Below, piece by piece: positions 7,594-17,310 of a stretch of 64,000 bases of DNA. The notes under the pieces were generated by a model. The model was not told the origin of the DNA and did no database searches. It saw only the letters and a list, made by a program, of their open reading frames with translations. Position numbers and translations under genes: made by a program. The stretch comes from Acinetobacter calcoaceticus (GTDB lineage Bacteria; Pseudomonadota; Gammaproteobacteria; Pseudomonadales; Moraxellaceae): positions 80,690-144,689 of the forward strand of contig NZ_SLVJ01000008.1 in NCBI RefSeq assembly GCF_004345325.1, given 5' to 3'. The stretch's first letter is position 1. Each line of letters opens with the position of its first letter.

Positions 7594-9092
7594 GCCTTAA
7601 AATAAATCCATTACATGCCATCGACTTTTATAAGGCAGATCACAGACGCCAATATCCTGTAGGCACTGAATATGTCTATGCCAATTTCACCCCACGCTCT
7701 TCACGTTTAGCTAAAATGCTGCCGGACTTTGATGACAAGATGGTGTTCTTTGGCTTACAAGGATTTATTCAACATTTTCTAATCGAAACTTGGAATGAAG
7801 GCTTTTTCCACCTAGACAAAGCCAAAGTGGTCAGTGCTTATAAAAGACGTATGGACAATGCGCTCGGCGCCGATGCCATTCCTGTCGATCATATCGAAGC
7901 CCTGCATGACTTGGGATATCTGCCACTCAAAATTAAAGCCTTAGACGAAGGTAGTCGGGTCAATATGCGAGTTCCCTTATTGACCATCATCAATACCCTG
8001 CCGGAATTTTTCTGGTTGACCAACTATATCGAAACCGTGCTCAGTGCCGAGTTGTGGAAATCCTGTACTACTGCCAGTATTGCCCATGAATATAAACGCT
8101 TACTCACTCAGTATGCGATCAAGACGGGTGCGGATTTGGATTTTGTTGCAGTCCAAGCACATGATTTTAGTAGCCGTGGCATGAGTGGCATTTACGATGC
8201 GGCCCAAGCCAGCGCAGGTCACCTCACCAGTTTTATCGGTACCGATGCGGTCTTGGCGATTGATTATGTAGAACACTATTATCAAGCTGAAGGCATCGTT
8301 GGGGTATCTGTCCCTGCAACCGAACACAGTGTGATGTGTATGGGGAGCGAAGAGAGTGAATTAGAAACCTTTAGACGTTTGATCTGCGAACTCTATCCGA
8401 GTGGTGTGGTCAGTATCGTGTCAGACACTTGGGATTTCTGGCGTGTCATCACCGAGTTCAGCCTTGCGCTTAAAGCCGAAATCTTGGCCCGCCAACCCAA
8501 TGCCTTGGGCCTCGCCAAAGTGGTATTCCGACCAGATTCGGGTGATCCAGTCAAAATCATTTGCGGTGATCCCGATGCCGAAGTTGGTAGCCCTGCCTAC
8601 AAAGGTGCAGTGGAATGTTTATGGGAAATCTTCGGTGGCAGCATCACGCCTCAAGGCTACCGAGTACTCAATCAACGTGTCGGTCTGATCTATGGCGACT
8701 CGATCACCCTACAACGTGCCCAAGATATTTTGCTGGGCTTGGAGGCCAAAGGTTTTGCATCCAACAACTTGGTGTTTGGTATCGGCAGTTATACCTATAA
8801 CTATTTGACCCGTGACACTTTCGGCTTTGCAGTCAAAGCCACATGGGGTCAGGTTAATGGTGTGGGACGCGAATTATTTAAGGATCCGATCACCGATTCT
8901 GGGGTGAAAAAATCCGCCAAAGGCTTGCTCAGAGTGGAAAAATCCGCCGCAGGATTTGAACTATTTGATCAACAAACTGCTACGCAAGAACAGTCTGGTG
9001 AACTCAAAACTGTGTTTGAAAATGGTCAACTGATCCGTTCATGCTCCCTTGAACAGATCCGTCAACGGCTTGACCAATCCCTGTCCGTCTAA
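7590..9092 (+). CDS. nadV: Nicotinamide phosphoribosyltransferase
   Basis: Converts nicotinamide and PRPP to nicotinamide mononucleotide, the first step of NAD salvage in the cytoplasm. The 500 residues match the NAMPT/NadV family over their full length. Visible landmarks are HDFSSRGMSG (191-200), PATEHSVM with the catalytic His246 (242-249), and the phosphoribose-binding segment RPDSGDP (314-320). It overlaps the upstream prs gene by 4 bases, which fits direct use of the PRPP made there. Expression is probably controlled by the palindrome at 6490-6514 and by the Nudix-type regulator encoded downstream. Confidence 0.96.
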   Translation: MSLKINPLHAIDFYKADHRRQYPVGTEYVYANFTPRSSRLAKMLPDFDDKMVFFGLQGFIQHFLIETWNEGFFHLDKAKVVSAYKRRMDNALGADAIPVDHIEALHDLGYLPLKIKALDEGSRVNMRVPLLTIINTLPEFFWLTNYIETVLSAELWKSCTTASIAHEYKRLLTQYAIKTGADLDFVAVQAHDFSSRGMSGIYDAAQASAGHLTSFIGTDAVLAIDYVEHYYQAEGIVGVSVPATEHSVMCMGSEESELETFRRLICELYPSGVVSIVSDTWDFWRVITEFSLALKAEILARQPNALGLAKVVFRPDSGDPVKIICGDPDAEVGSPAYKGAVECLWEIFGGSITPQGYRVLNQRVGLIYGDSITLQRAQDILLGLEAKGFASNNLVFGIGSYTYNYLTRDTFGFAVKATWGQVNGVGRELFKDPITDSGVKKSAKGLLRVEKSAAGFELFDQQTATQEQSGELKTVFENGQLIRSCSLEQIRQRLDQSLSV

Positions 9093-9120
9093 AATCAACA
9101 TCAATTGATCATCAACTCAG

Positions 9121-9145
9121 GATCGGTACAATGATTGTGCCGATC
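9121..9145. repeat. Inverted repeat between nadV and nrtR
   Basis: GATCGGTACAAT (9121-9132) and ATTGTGCCGATC (9134-9145) pair with one G-T wobble around a single G. No T run follows, so it is a poor terminator. It lies 51 bp before nrtR and could be an operator or an mRNA hairpin. Its sequence differs from the palindrome before prs. Confidence 0.45.
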
Positions 9146-9196
9146 TACTTATGCCGCATTCCAAAACTCCAACCCACCCGCCAGTGAGCCTATGCC

Positions 9197-9961
9197 ATGA
9201 CCTATACTTCAGAACAAGAATATTTGGCTCAATATCAACCTGATCAATATCCAACCCCATTACTCACTGTGGATATGGCAATCTTTGCTGTGCGTGATGG
9301 TCAATTACAGGTGCTGCTGATTCAACGCTCGAATTACCCCGCCAAAGATCAATGGGCTTTGCCGGGTGGCTTTGTAGATCTCAACGCAGATCCAGATTTG
9401 ATGGCATCTGCACAGCGTAAATTGTTTGAGAAAACGGCGATCAAATCGCCCTACCTCGAACAAGTAAGCAGTGTTGGCAATGCGACACGTGATCCACGCG
9501 GATGGTCAGTGACGGTGTTGTACTTTGCACTGATCGATGCAGACTTGCTGGATCTTGCACAAGAGCATCAAGCATTCCCGGTAGAAACCACGCAATGGCT
9601 CCCCATCGATCAAGCACGGCGCTTGGACTTGGCCTTTGATCACTTACAACTGCTGGAGTTGGCGGTTGAGCGACTCAGTAGCCGTAGCCGTTATACCGCA
9701 TTGCCGCTTAGCCTGATGCCAGAACTGTTTACCCTGACCGAGCTACAGCACATCTATGAGATTATCTTAGGTCAGAAACTAGAGAAAAAATCCTTTCGCC
9801 GTCGTATGCTCGATGCAGAGATGGTGATCGAAACGGATCAAACTAAAATCGCCGGTAAACGTCCTGCGCAACTCTTTCGTGCCGCACGGGCGCATGATGA
9901 TTTTCATTTTGCTCGAATATTGGAATACCCACGCCATACAGTTGAGAATTCATCAAATTAA
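9197..9961 (+). CDS. nrtR: NrtR-type Nudix transcriptional regulator of NAD metabolism
   Basis: A 254-residue protein with an N-terminal Nudix fold (about 20-150, with LTVDMAIFAVRDGQLQVLLIQR and DQWALPGGFVDL) and a C-terminal winged helix (about 165-240, ending in KRPAQLFRAA). This is the architecture of NrtR, a repressor of NAD genes that senses ADP-ribose. The Nudix box is degenerate: the region that should read RExxEE has AQRKLFEKTAI, with Lys at two of the expected acidic positions. It therefore probably binds its ligand without hydrolysing it, as known for NrtR. It lies 104 bp downstream of nadV on the same strand, and the operon palindrome is its likely target. Confidence 0.9.
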   Translation: MTYTSEQEYLAQYQPDQYPTPLLTVDMAIFAVRDGQLQVLLIQRSNYPAKDQWALPGGFVDLNADPDLMASAQRKLFEKTAIKSPYLEQVSSVGNATRDPRGWSVTVLYFALIDADLLDLAQEHQAFPVETTQWLPIDQARRLDLAFDHLQLLELAVERLSSRSRYTALPLSLMPELFTLTELQHIYEIILGQKLEKKSFRRRMLDAEMVIETDQTKIAGKRPAQLFRAARAHDDFHFARILEYPRHTVENSSN

Positions 9962-10034
9962 GCAACCGACATCCTCGTCACAATCTAAATTATGCTAACC
10001 TTGAGCTCGATGATTTTTGGGTGGTGATCGAGCA

Positions 10035-11288
10035 ATGGCGGTACGTTTTTTTCATACTTCAGACTGGCATTTGGGGCAATATTTTTACCACCATTCTCGC
10101 CAGTATGAGCATGCGCAATTCCTGACGTGGTTATTGCAGCAAATCGAACAACGTCAACCCCATGCACTGTTGATTGCGGGTGATATTTTTGATGTGATCA
10201 ATCCCTCCTCCCAAGCACAAAAGCAACTTTACCAATTTTTAGCCGATGCCCATCAACGTGCTCCGCAGATGCAGACGCTGATGATCGCAGGTAACCATGA
10301 TTCGGGTTATCGCATCGAGCAAGTCGACCCTTTATTGGAAAAATACCGCGCCAAAGCTGTAGGGGTAATCCAGCGCAACACAGCCCAGCAATTAGACCTT
10401 GAGCGTTTACTTATTCCTATTTATGACGCTGAAGAAAAAATAGTCGCATGGTGTCTGGCACTGCCCTTTTTACGCCCTGCGGAAATCACCGGCTTAAATG
10501 AACATAGTCAAAATAGCCAAGATGCGATCAGCTACATCCATGCCGAATTGATTGCAACTGCCAAAAAAATCAAAACCGATGACCAAGCATTAATCCTCAT
10601 ATCACATGCACATATGCAGGGTGGTGAAACCTCGGATTCGGAACGCCCAATTATTATTGGCAATGAAGAAGCCCTCTCCACTCAATTGTTCGATGACATT
10701 ATCGACTATGTGGCACTGGGACATTTGCATAAGCCACAAAAAGTTCAGCAGGCGCATATTCGTTATAGTGGCTCACCAATTCCGCTGTCTTTTAGTGAAA
10801 TCAACTATAAACATCAAGTGCTCGAAGTCAGCATTGATCCTAGCCATAGTGATGAAACTCGAGTGCAATATGAGGTGCTGAGTATTCCTCGCAGTGTAGA
10901 TCTGCATAAAGTATCTGGTGAACTGAGTCAGGTCTTTGAGCAACTCAAAGCCTTGCCTGAGGGTGAAATCGCAGTGATCGATCAACGCCCCTATGTGGAT
11001 ATTGAATATCATAGCTTGACCCCACCACCGCCCAATTTGCGTCAATTATTTGAAGATGCCCTGCCCCAAAATCGCTACCGTTTGGTACGTATTTCCAGAC
11101 AATATTTGGCCAATGAGGATAGTGAGAATCAGCAGCGCAGTATCAGTCTAGAACCGCCCACCCCAGAAAAACTCTTTCAACAAATCTGGGAAAAGCAAGG
11201 CTACAGTGCAGACGATGCGGTACTCAAAGACTTTATGAGTCTGGTCGCAGAAGCAGAACAATCCCTCGAAGAACAGCACAAGCATTAA
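10035..11288 (+). CDS. sbcD: Exonuclease SbcCD subunit D
   Basis: The Mre11-type nuclease subunit of the SbcCD complex, which opens DNA hairpins and trims ends. The metallophosphoesterase motifs are present in order: HTSDWHLG, AGDIFD, AGNHDSG, ISHAHMQGG and GHLHKPQ, spread over the first 240 residues. The C-terminal part is the SbcC-binding region. I chose the ATG at 10035 (MAVRFFHTSDW) over an in-frame TTG at 10017, because family members begin just before this motif and GGTGG lies upstream. The length is then 417 residues, in the family range. sbcC starts 9 bp after its stop, so the two form an operon. Confidence 0.94.
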   Translation: MAVRFFHTSDWHLGQYFYHHSRQYEHAQFLTWLLQQIEQRQPHALLIAGDIFDVINPSSQAQKQLYQFLADAHQRAPQMQTLMIAGNHDSGYRIEQVDPLLEKYRAKAVGVIQRNTAQQLDLERLLIPIYDAEEKIVAWCLALPFLRPAEITGLNEHSQNSQDAISYIHAELIATAKKIKTDDQALILISHAHMQGGETSDSERPIIIGNEEALSTQLFDDIIDYVALGHLHKPQKVQQAHIRYSGSPIPLSFSEINYKHQVLEVSIDPSHSDETRVQYEVLSIPRSVDLHKVSGELSQVFEQLKALPEGEIAVIDQRPYVDIEYHSLTPPPPNLRQLFEDALPQNRYRLVRISRQYLANEDSENQQRSISLEPPTPEKLFQQIWEKQGYSADDAVLKDFMSLVAEAEQSLEEQHKH

Positions 11289-11297
11289 GGATCAGCC

Positions 11298-14200
11298 ATG
11301 AAAATTTTATCAATTCGGCTGAAAAACTTAGCCTCTTTGGCCGGTGAACATTTTATCGACTTTGAAAGCGATCCCTTGGCCAGTGCCGGCCTGATCGCCA
11401 TTGTTGGGAAAACCGGTGCCGGAAAATCCACCATTTTAGATGCCATGTGCTTGGCGCTGTTCAATAAAGTCCCCCGCCTCAAAGACAGTGATGGCAAGTT
11501 GCTCGATGTCGATGGTTCTGAATTGGCCGCAAACTCGCCCTTAACCGTGCTGCGCCGTGGTAGCGCACATGGTTTTGCCGAATTGTGTTTTGTGGCGCAA
11601 GATCAAAAACGTTATCTGGCACGTTGGGAAATCAAACGTGCCCGTGAAAATCCCACCGGTAAACTGCAAAGTGTGCAGCGCTATTTGAAATGCCTCACCG
11701 ATGCAGTGGTCATTGCCGACAAAACCAAGGCGGTAGAAGAACAGATCAAGTTAATCACCCAACTGAGTTTTGAGCAATTTACCCGTGCGGTATTGTTGGC
11801 ACAGTCTGAGGTCACCGCATTTTTAAAAGCCCGTGATAATGAACGCGGGGAACTGCTTGAATACCTGACCAATTCTAATATTTTTGGGCGCATTGGTGAG
11901 TTGGCATTTAGAAAAACCGCTGAAATCGCCAAACAACGTAAGCAGCTTGAAGATGTACTCGGCCATGTGGAAATGTTGTCTGAAGATCAAGTCACTGCGC
12001 TCAATCAACAGCATCAACAGGCGTCCACCACAGTCAATCAACTACAACTCGAAAAAACCTTATTTGAGCAGCAACAACTGTGGTATCTACAGCTACAAAA
12101 AATCCAGCTCGATACCAGCGCCAAGCAGCAACACTATGACCTGCAACAGCATGCCCATCAACAGATGGCCACACAACGCAGCCAACTACAACGCTTAGAA
12201 CAATTCTCAGCCATTCGTCCAATGGTGTTCCAACAGCAACAACAACGTCAATCGCATCTACAACTGCAACCGCAGATTCAACAACGCCAAACTCAGTTTG
12301 ATCAACTCAGCCAACAATTTAGCCAAGAAAGTCAGCACTACCATCACACTGAACAGCAGTTGATTCAAGCACAGCATTTTGATCAAAAGTTTCAGAGCGA
12401 ACTCAAGCAACTCCGACACTGCATTGAAAAGCGTGACTTTATTAAAGATGAATACCAAAAGGCCAAATCCAAGTTATCTGAGTTACAAGGCACTGAGCAA
12501 CCCTTGCTAGAACAGCAGCAGCAATTGCAACTGCAGCAGCAACACTTAGACCAACAACACCGTCAATTGACTGAGCAACTGCAGAATAGTCAACACTTTG
12601 CGCCCTTAGATCAGGGGCTTGAGGTGCATATACGCCAGTTACAACAGTTTATTCCAGACTATTTGCAGATTGAGCGCCAACTCGGTGACCCCGTTCAAGC
12701 CCAAAGCAAGTTGCAACATGCGACGCAGCAGAATGCAGACTTTCAAGCCCAATGGGGCTCTTTACAAGCCATTGAAAAGACTTTGGAACAACAACGTAGT
12801 CAACGTGAAGTTCAACTCAGCCAAGCCAATCAATTGCTGCTGATCCAACAACAACTGAAGCATTATCAGCAACGTCACCTCGCCTCAGATCAACTACAGC
12901 AACAACAGCAACAACTCAATACTCAGCTGATTCAATTACAAACAGATCATCAAAGTGCTGAAGCTCATTATCACAGCAGCAAAACCGAACGTGTGCGACT
13001 ACAACAGGTACTTGAGCAACAGCGCCTATTACATAGTGAAAATATCGAACAATTACGGGCCGCACTGCAACCGGATCAAGCGTGTCTGGTCTGTGGCAGT
13101 ACTGAGCACCCCTATCGCGACCATCAAGCGCTGATCTCTAAAGCCTTATTTGAATTACAACAGCAGCAATTACAACAGGCAGAAACCAGCGAACACACGG
13201 CGTTGCAGCAGTGGCAAAGCAGCCAACAGGCATTAAGCAAATGCAATACAAGTTTAGAGCAATACACTTTACAACTTGAGGGCTTAAACAGCGAATTACA
13301 GCAGTTAAAACAGCAGTGGCATTTACAACTACAAAGCTGTGCTGCCGCCCCGCAATTTGACCCAACCCAAGATCTGACTGCGGCTCAGCTCAACCAACTC
13401 GATCAAACCATTGAGTGCGTACAGCAACAGGTTCAACAGCTTGAAGCATCGATACTGCAGCAAAATCAAGTGATCAAGACCCAGCAACTTTGCGCGGCTG
13501 AACTACAACAACTACAGCAGTTATTTGCCGCTGCAACGCAACGTGTCAGTCAAGTCGAACATATCTTGCAATACCATCCAGCCAGTCCAGAGCGTGCCAG
13601 CTTAAGTCAGGCCGCAATCGCTGAAACGGTGTTGCTACAACTACAACAACGTGCCGAGCAAGTCAGTCAATTACTGCTTTGGCAAAAACAGTTACAGCAA
13701 CAGCAACAACAGTTGAGTCTATTGCTTGCCAATCAGCAGCATCTCAGTACTCAAATTGCAGATCAACAACGACTATTAGAGGGTATTGCAGCAGAAGGCA
13801 GCCAAAATACCAGCGCCGCAATGCAGCTCATCACAACGATGACCGGCATTGCTGAGAGCAAACCCAATGAATGGTTGCTACAACATGATCAACATTTACA
13901 GCAGGCTCAAGCGGATTATCAACAAGCCAAGCAGCACTATGAAGCTTCACGATTAAAGTTTGAGGCACAGAAGAATCAGCTGGAACAATTGCAATCGCAG
14001 TCACTACGCTATCAGCAACAAATCAGTCAATCCAATCAAGACATCGAGGACTGGTTAAAGCAACAGCCTGAGTTTAGCGCACCAGACCTTGATCAATTGA
14101 TCCAGATCAGCAGCAGCCAAGAACAACAACTGCGAGCAGAACTACAGCAGACTGAGCGTTTGCTTGGTGAAGCCGCTGCGGCGCTACACACCATGCAGGC

Positions 14201-14900
14201 GCAGTTAAGCGAACATCAGTTACAACAACCTGAGGTCAGCATAGATGAGTTGCAGATCAAGATTGCAAACAACCTTCAAGCACTAGAGTTACACACTGCG
14301 CAACGTGATCAATTTAAATTACAACTTGAGTTGCATCAGCAGAGTCTGGCCAAGCAAAAGCAATTTGCTGAACAGATCTTAGTGATTCAACAGCAAGAGC
14401 ATCGTTGGAGCAAAATCTCAGGTCTGATGGGTGATGCCACGGGGAAAAAATTTCGTGACTATGCGCAGCAATACCATCTGGATATCTTAATTGAGTATGC
14501 CAACCAACAATTGGAAATGCTCTCACAACGCTACACCTTAAAACGCCTCGACAACTCGCTCAGTCTGGCGATCATCGATCATGATATGGATGGCGAAACC
14601 CGTTCAGTTTCTTCCTTGTCGGGTGGTGAATCCTTCCTCACTGCCTTGGCCTTGTCTTTGGCGATTGCCAATATGGCTTCAGGCTCAATGAAGATTGAGT
14701 CCTTATTTATTGATGAAGGTTTCGGCACCCTCGATGCCTCATCGTTACATATGGTGATGAATGCATTGGATCAACTACAAAGTCAGGGTCGCAAAGTCGT
14801 GTTGATCTCACATATTCAGGATATGCATGAACGCATTCCGGTACAAATACAGGTCAATCCGCGTGGTGCAGGTGCCAGTTCTATTGAAGTGGTGGGTTAA
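11298..14900 (+). CDS. sbcC: Exonuclease SbcCD subunit C (Rad50-like)
   Basis: The SMC-like ATPase partner of SbcD. Walker A is GKTGAGKST (37-45). The zinc hook CLVCG (Cys596 and Cys599) sits in the middle between two long coiled coils. The ABC signature SLSGGESF lies near residue 1110 and the Walker B block LFIDEGFGTLD near 1140. The length of 1200 residues is normal to slightly long for the family. The coiled coils are extraordinarily rich in Gln, with many QQQ and QLQQ runs, a bias stronger than I would expect even in this genus. AAGGA before the ATG acts as ribosome site, and it follows sbcD by 9 bp. No clear terminator follows it. Confidence 0.95.
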   Translation: MKILSIRLKNLASLAGEHFIDFESDPLASAGLIAIVGKTGAGKSTILDAMCLALFNKVPRLKDSDGKLLDVDGSELAANSPLTVLRRGSAHGFAELCFVAQDQKRYLARWEIKRARENPTGKLQSVQRYLKCLTDAVVIADKTKAVEEQIKLITQLSFEQFTRAVLLAQSEVTAFLKARDNERGELLEYLTNSNIFGRIGELAFRKTAEIAKQRKQLEDVLGHVEMLSEDQVTALNQQHQQASTTVNQLQLEKTLFEQQQLWYLQLQKIQLDTSAKQQHYDLQQHAHQQMATQRSQLQRLEQFSAIRPMVFQQQQQRQSHLQLQPQIQQRQTQFDQLSQQFSQESQHYHHTEQQLIQAQHFDQKFQSELKQLRHCIEKRDFIKDEYQKAKSKLSELQGTEQPLLEQQQQLQLQQQHLDQQHRQLTEQLQNSQHFAPLDQGLEVHIRQLQQFIPDYLQIERQLGDPVQAQSKLQHATQQNADFQAQWGSLQAIEKTLEQQRSQREVQLSQANQLLLIQQQLKHYQQRHLASDQLQQQQQQLNTQLIQLQTDHQSAEAHYHSSKTERVRLQQVLEQQRLLHSENIEQLRAALQPDQACLVCGSTEHPYRDHQALISKALFELQQQQLQQAETSEHTALQQWQSSQQALSKCNTSLEQYTLQLEGLNSELQQLKQQWHLQLQSCAAAPQFDPTQDLTAAQLNQLDQTIECVQQQVQQLEASILQQNQVIKTQQLCAAELQQLQQLFAAATQRVSQVEHILQYHPASPERASLSQAAIAETVLLQLQQRAEQVSQLLLWQKQLQQQQQQLSLLLANQQHLSTQIADQQRLLEGIAAEGSQNTSAAMQLITTMTGIAESKPNEWLLQHDQHLQQAQADYQQAKQHYEASRLKFEAQKNQLEQLQSQSLRYQQQISQSNQDIEDWLKQQPEFSAPDLDQLIQISSSQEQQLRAELQQTERLLGEAAAALHTMQAQLSEHQLQQPEVSIDELQIKIANNLQALELHTAQRDQFKLQLELHQQSLAKQKQFAEQILVIQQQEHRWSKISGLMGDATGKKFRDYAQQYHLDILIEYANQQLEMLSQRYTLKRLDNSLSLAIIDHDMDGETRSVSSLSGGESFLTALALSLAIANMASGSMKIESLFIDEGFGTLDASSLHMVMNALDQLQSQGRKVVLISHIQDMHERIPVQIQVNPRGAGASSIEVVG

Positions 14901-15005
14901 ACCACCTCGGAATAAGCACCGTATACGTTTTAAATAAGTTGATGATTTTAATTTATAAATTCAATCAACCTGATTTTTATCATAGTAAATATTCATCAAT
15001 AACCA

Positions 15006-15026
15006 GATGATAATGATTATCAATTC
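15006..15026. promoter_or_regulatory. Fur box upstream of the siderophore receptor
   Basis: GATGATAATGATTATCAATTC closely matches the Fur consensus built from GATAAT hexamers. It ends 37 bp before the receptor's ATG, where bound Fur with iron would block transcription. The fur gene itself is in this window (26309-26746). Confidence 0.8.
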
Positions 15027-15063
15027 ATGTATGGTGCTATAAATTTTTATTGCTGTATTGATT

Positions 15064-17193
15064 ATGACTTTCAATTCAACACGCCTCGCCCAATCTATTT
15101 CTATGTTGATGCTCTGTGGTTTAGGCAGCATTGTCCATGCAGAAGCAACTGAATTACCCACCATTATCGTCCAAGCCGATGCTGAGTCTGAGCCAAGTTA
15201 TGGGGTTAAAAAATCCACTGCCTCAACCAAGCTCGATCTTGAACTGAAACACACCCCACAAAGCCTAACCGTATTTACCGAAAAACAAATCCAAGATCAA
15301 AACCTGTTGTCCACCCATGATGTGATGGCGCAGACATCGGGGATCTCCACCAGTCAATACGGTCAAGTCGGTGCAGGCTATATCACCTATTATGCACGTG
15401 GTTTTGCGATTAAAAATATCCAACGTGATGGTATTCCCTCCAGTGCCGAATCTTTTGGTGGCGGTGACATGTTGGGTTTGGAAGATTCAGCTTTATACGA
15501 GCGCATTGAAGTTATACGTGGTTCTACTGGGCTGACCAATGGTTCAGGCAATCCGAGTGCCAGTATCAATTATGTGCGTAAGCGCCCGACTGATGAGCTC
15601 AAAGCTTCGGCCAATGTCCAAGTCGGTACATGGGACAATTATCGCAGTCAAATCGATGTCTCAGGACCACTAAATCAAGATGGCTCAGTACGTGGTCGAG
15701 CCATTGCAGCTTATGCAGAAGGCGGCAGTCAGCAAGAGCGTTTTAAAAGTCAAAATGCCTTAATTTATGGGGCTTTGGATATCGATCTTTCTGAAAACAC
15801 CTTATTGACTACCGCACTCACTGCACAGCAAGTCAAACTCGATGATGCAACAGTACATGGCATCCCCTACGTCTCCAATGATACGCCAGCTCAAGCGGTC
15901 CACTTTGGTCGTAAATCCAATGCAGCAGCGGATTGGACTTACAGCGACACAGAGAAATTCAATCTATTTCTAGGACTTGAACATCAATTTAATCAAGATT
16001 GGAAAGGAGTTGCGAACTATGCCTATACCCATGCACAAAATGATCGCGTCTATGGTGTGGTGGCCTCTGGCGGGATCACTTATGACACCCCATACAATGG
16101 ACGTATCAAACTCGAACCCGGCGAGATGGCTTTGACCAGTGGTCGTATGCAGAAAAGTCCAGATGTACATTCACTGGATCTCTATTTAACGGGTGATTTC
16201 CAAGCCTTTGGTCAACAACACAGCATCAGCCTGGGAACCAATGGTTATCAAGTAAAATCTGATGATCCCAAATACAAACGTTATATGACCACAACCCAGA
16301 TTGCAGGATGGAATGGTGCAGTTGAACGTCCTGATTTTCAGCAACAGGGTCGATCTATTCTCGATGAAAAACAGTATGGTGCATTTGCCGCAGTCAATTT
16401 GCAGCTCCTTGATCCGCTCAAATTGATCTTGGGTAGTCGGGTGAGCCAATGGGAAAGACGCTCTACAGAGGGTCATCAAAAAGAAAATGGTATCTTCACC
16501 CCCTATGTAGGCATCATCTATGACCTGAATCAACAATGGTCCACCTATGCCAGTTATACCTCGATTTTCAATCCCAGCAGTGCTCAAGATATTCAGGGGC
16601 AGTATTTAGATCCAGAGGAAGGCAATAGTCTTGAATTTGGGATAAAAGCTGCTTTTTATGATGGTCGACTCAATGCCAGTGCTGCCTATTTCCAAACCAA
16701 GCAAGACAATCTAGCGGTACAAAATGGTATTGAGCTCACACCGAGTGGTAATCAAGCCTATAAATCTATCGATGGTGCAGAAGTGACTGGCTATGATCTG
16801 AGCCTTGCGGGTGAAATCTTAGCGCAATGGCACATCCAAGCAGGTTATACCTACACCAAAGCCGAAGATCAAAATGGCGCAGTGCTCAACACCAATCTTC
16901 CAACGCAAATGTTGAAAGTTTTCACAAGTTATCAACATGATCAATGGACCATTGGTGGTGGTGTGAATTGGCAAAGTCAGATTTATGCAGCGGGTACCAA
17001 AGGTCTAGCGGCTGAGTTAAACAAACAAGACAGCTATGCCTTGGTCAATCTAATGGGCCGTTATCAAATCAGTCCAGAGCTCACAATCGGTCTGAATATC
17101 AATAACGTGTTCGACAAAGTATACAAAGCCAACCCAACCAGTTTCTGGGGTGCTGGCCGCAATATGACAGCCTCTTTAAACTACCGCTTCTAA
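15064..17193 (+). CDS. TonB-dependent siderophore receptor (FhuE/FpvA-like)
   Basis: An outer membrane 22-strand receptor that imports a ferric siderophore using TonB energy. From the ATG at 15064 a signal peptide ends at about residue 24 (IVHA). The mature N terminus carries the plug with TPQSLTVFTEKQIQDQN and the RGFAIKNIQRDGIP segment, and the protein ends in a typical terminal beta strand with Phe last (ASLNYRF). The length of 710 residues suits the FhuE, FpvA and FoxA group of hydroxamate-type receptors; the actual siderophore cannot be read from sequence. An in-frame TTG lies two codons upstream, but the ATG gives the better signal peptide. A Fur box at 15006-15026 indicates iron repression, and a strong terminator follows. 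Confidence 0.9.
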   Translation: MTFNSTRLAQSISMLMLCGLGSIVHAEATELPTIIVQADAESEPSYGVKKSTASTKLDLELKHTPQSLTVFTEKQIQDQNLLSTHDVMAQTSGISTSQYGQVGAGYITYYARGFAIKNIQRDGIPSSAESFGGGDMLGLEDSALYERIEVIRGSTGLTNGSGNPSASINYVRKRPTDELKASANVQVGTWDNYRSQIDVSGPLNQDGSVRGRAIAAYAEGGSQQERFKSQNALIYGALDIDLSENTLLTTALTAQQVKLDDATVHGIPYVSNDTPAQAVHFGRKSNAAADWTYSDTEKFNLFLGLEHQFNQDWKGVANYAYTHAQNDRVYGVVASGGITYDTPYNGRIKLEPGEMALTSGRMQKSPDVHSLDLYLTGDFQAFGQQHSISLGTNGYQVKSDDPKYKRYMTTTQIAGWNGAVERPDFQQQGRSILDEKQYGAFAAVNLQLLDPLKLILGSRVSQWERRSTEGHQKENGIFTPYVGIIYDLNQQWSTYASYTSIFNPSSAQDIQGQYLDPEEGNSLEFGIKAAFYDGRLNASAAYFQTKQDNLAVQNGIELTPSGNQAYKSIDGAEVTGYDLSLAGEILAQWHIQAGYTYTKAEDQNGAVLNTNLPTQMLKVFTSYQHDQWTIGGGVNWQSQIYAAGTKGLAAELNKQDSYALVNLMGRYQISPELTIGLNINNVFDKVYKANPTSFWGAGRNMTASLNYRF

Positions 17194-17205
17194 GCGACTC
17201 TTTAA

Positions 17206-17244
17206 AAAAAGACCAAGCCTACTTTGGTGTGCTTGGTCTTTTTA
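17206..17244 (+). terminator. Intrinsic terminator of the siderophore receptor gene
   Basis: AAAGACCAAGC (17208-17218) pairs perfectly with GCTTGGTCTTT (17231-17241) around a 12-nt loop and ends in a T run, just after the receptor stop codon. Confidence 0.85.
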
Positions 17245-17310
17245 AATGCTGTATTCTCATGTGCTCATGTTGATCAGCAACCCACATCAGGCCATGATCA
17301 AAGTGCGAAC

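Noticed and set aside
10017..10034. TTG start for SbcD six codons upstream
   Set aside because: The ATG at 10035 sits just before the first phosphoesterase motif as in relatives; the extension adds no conserved residues.
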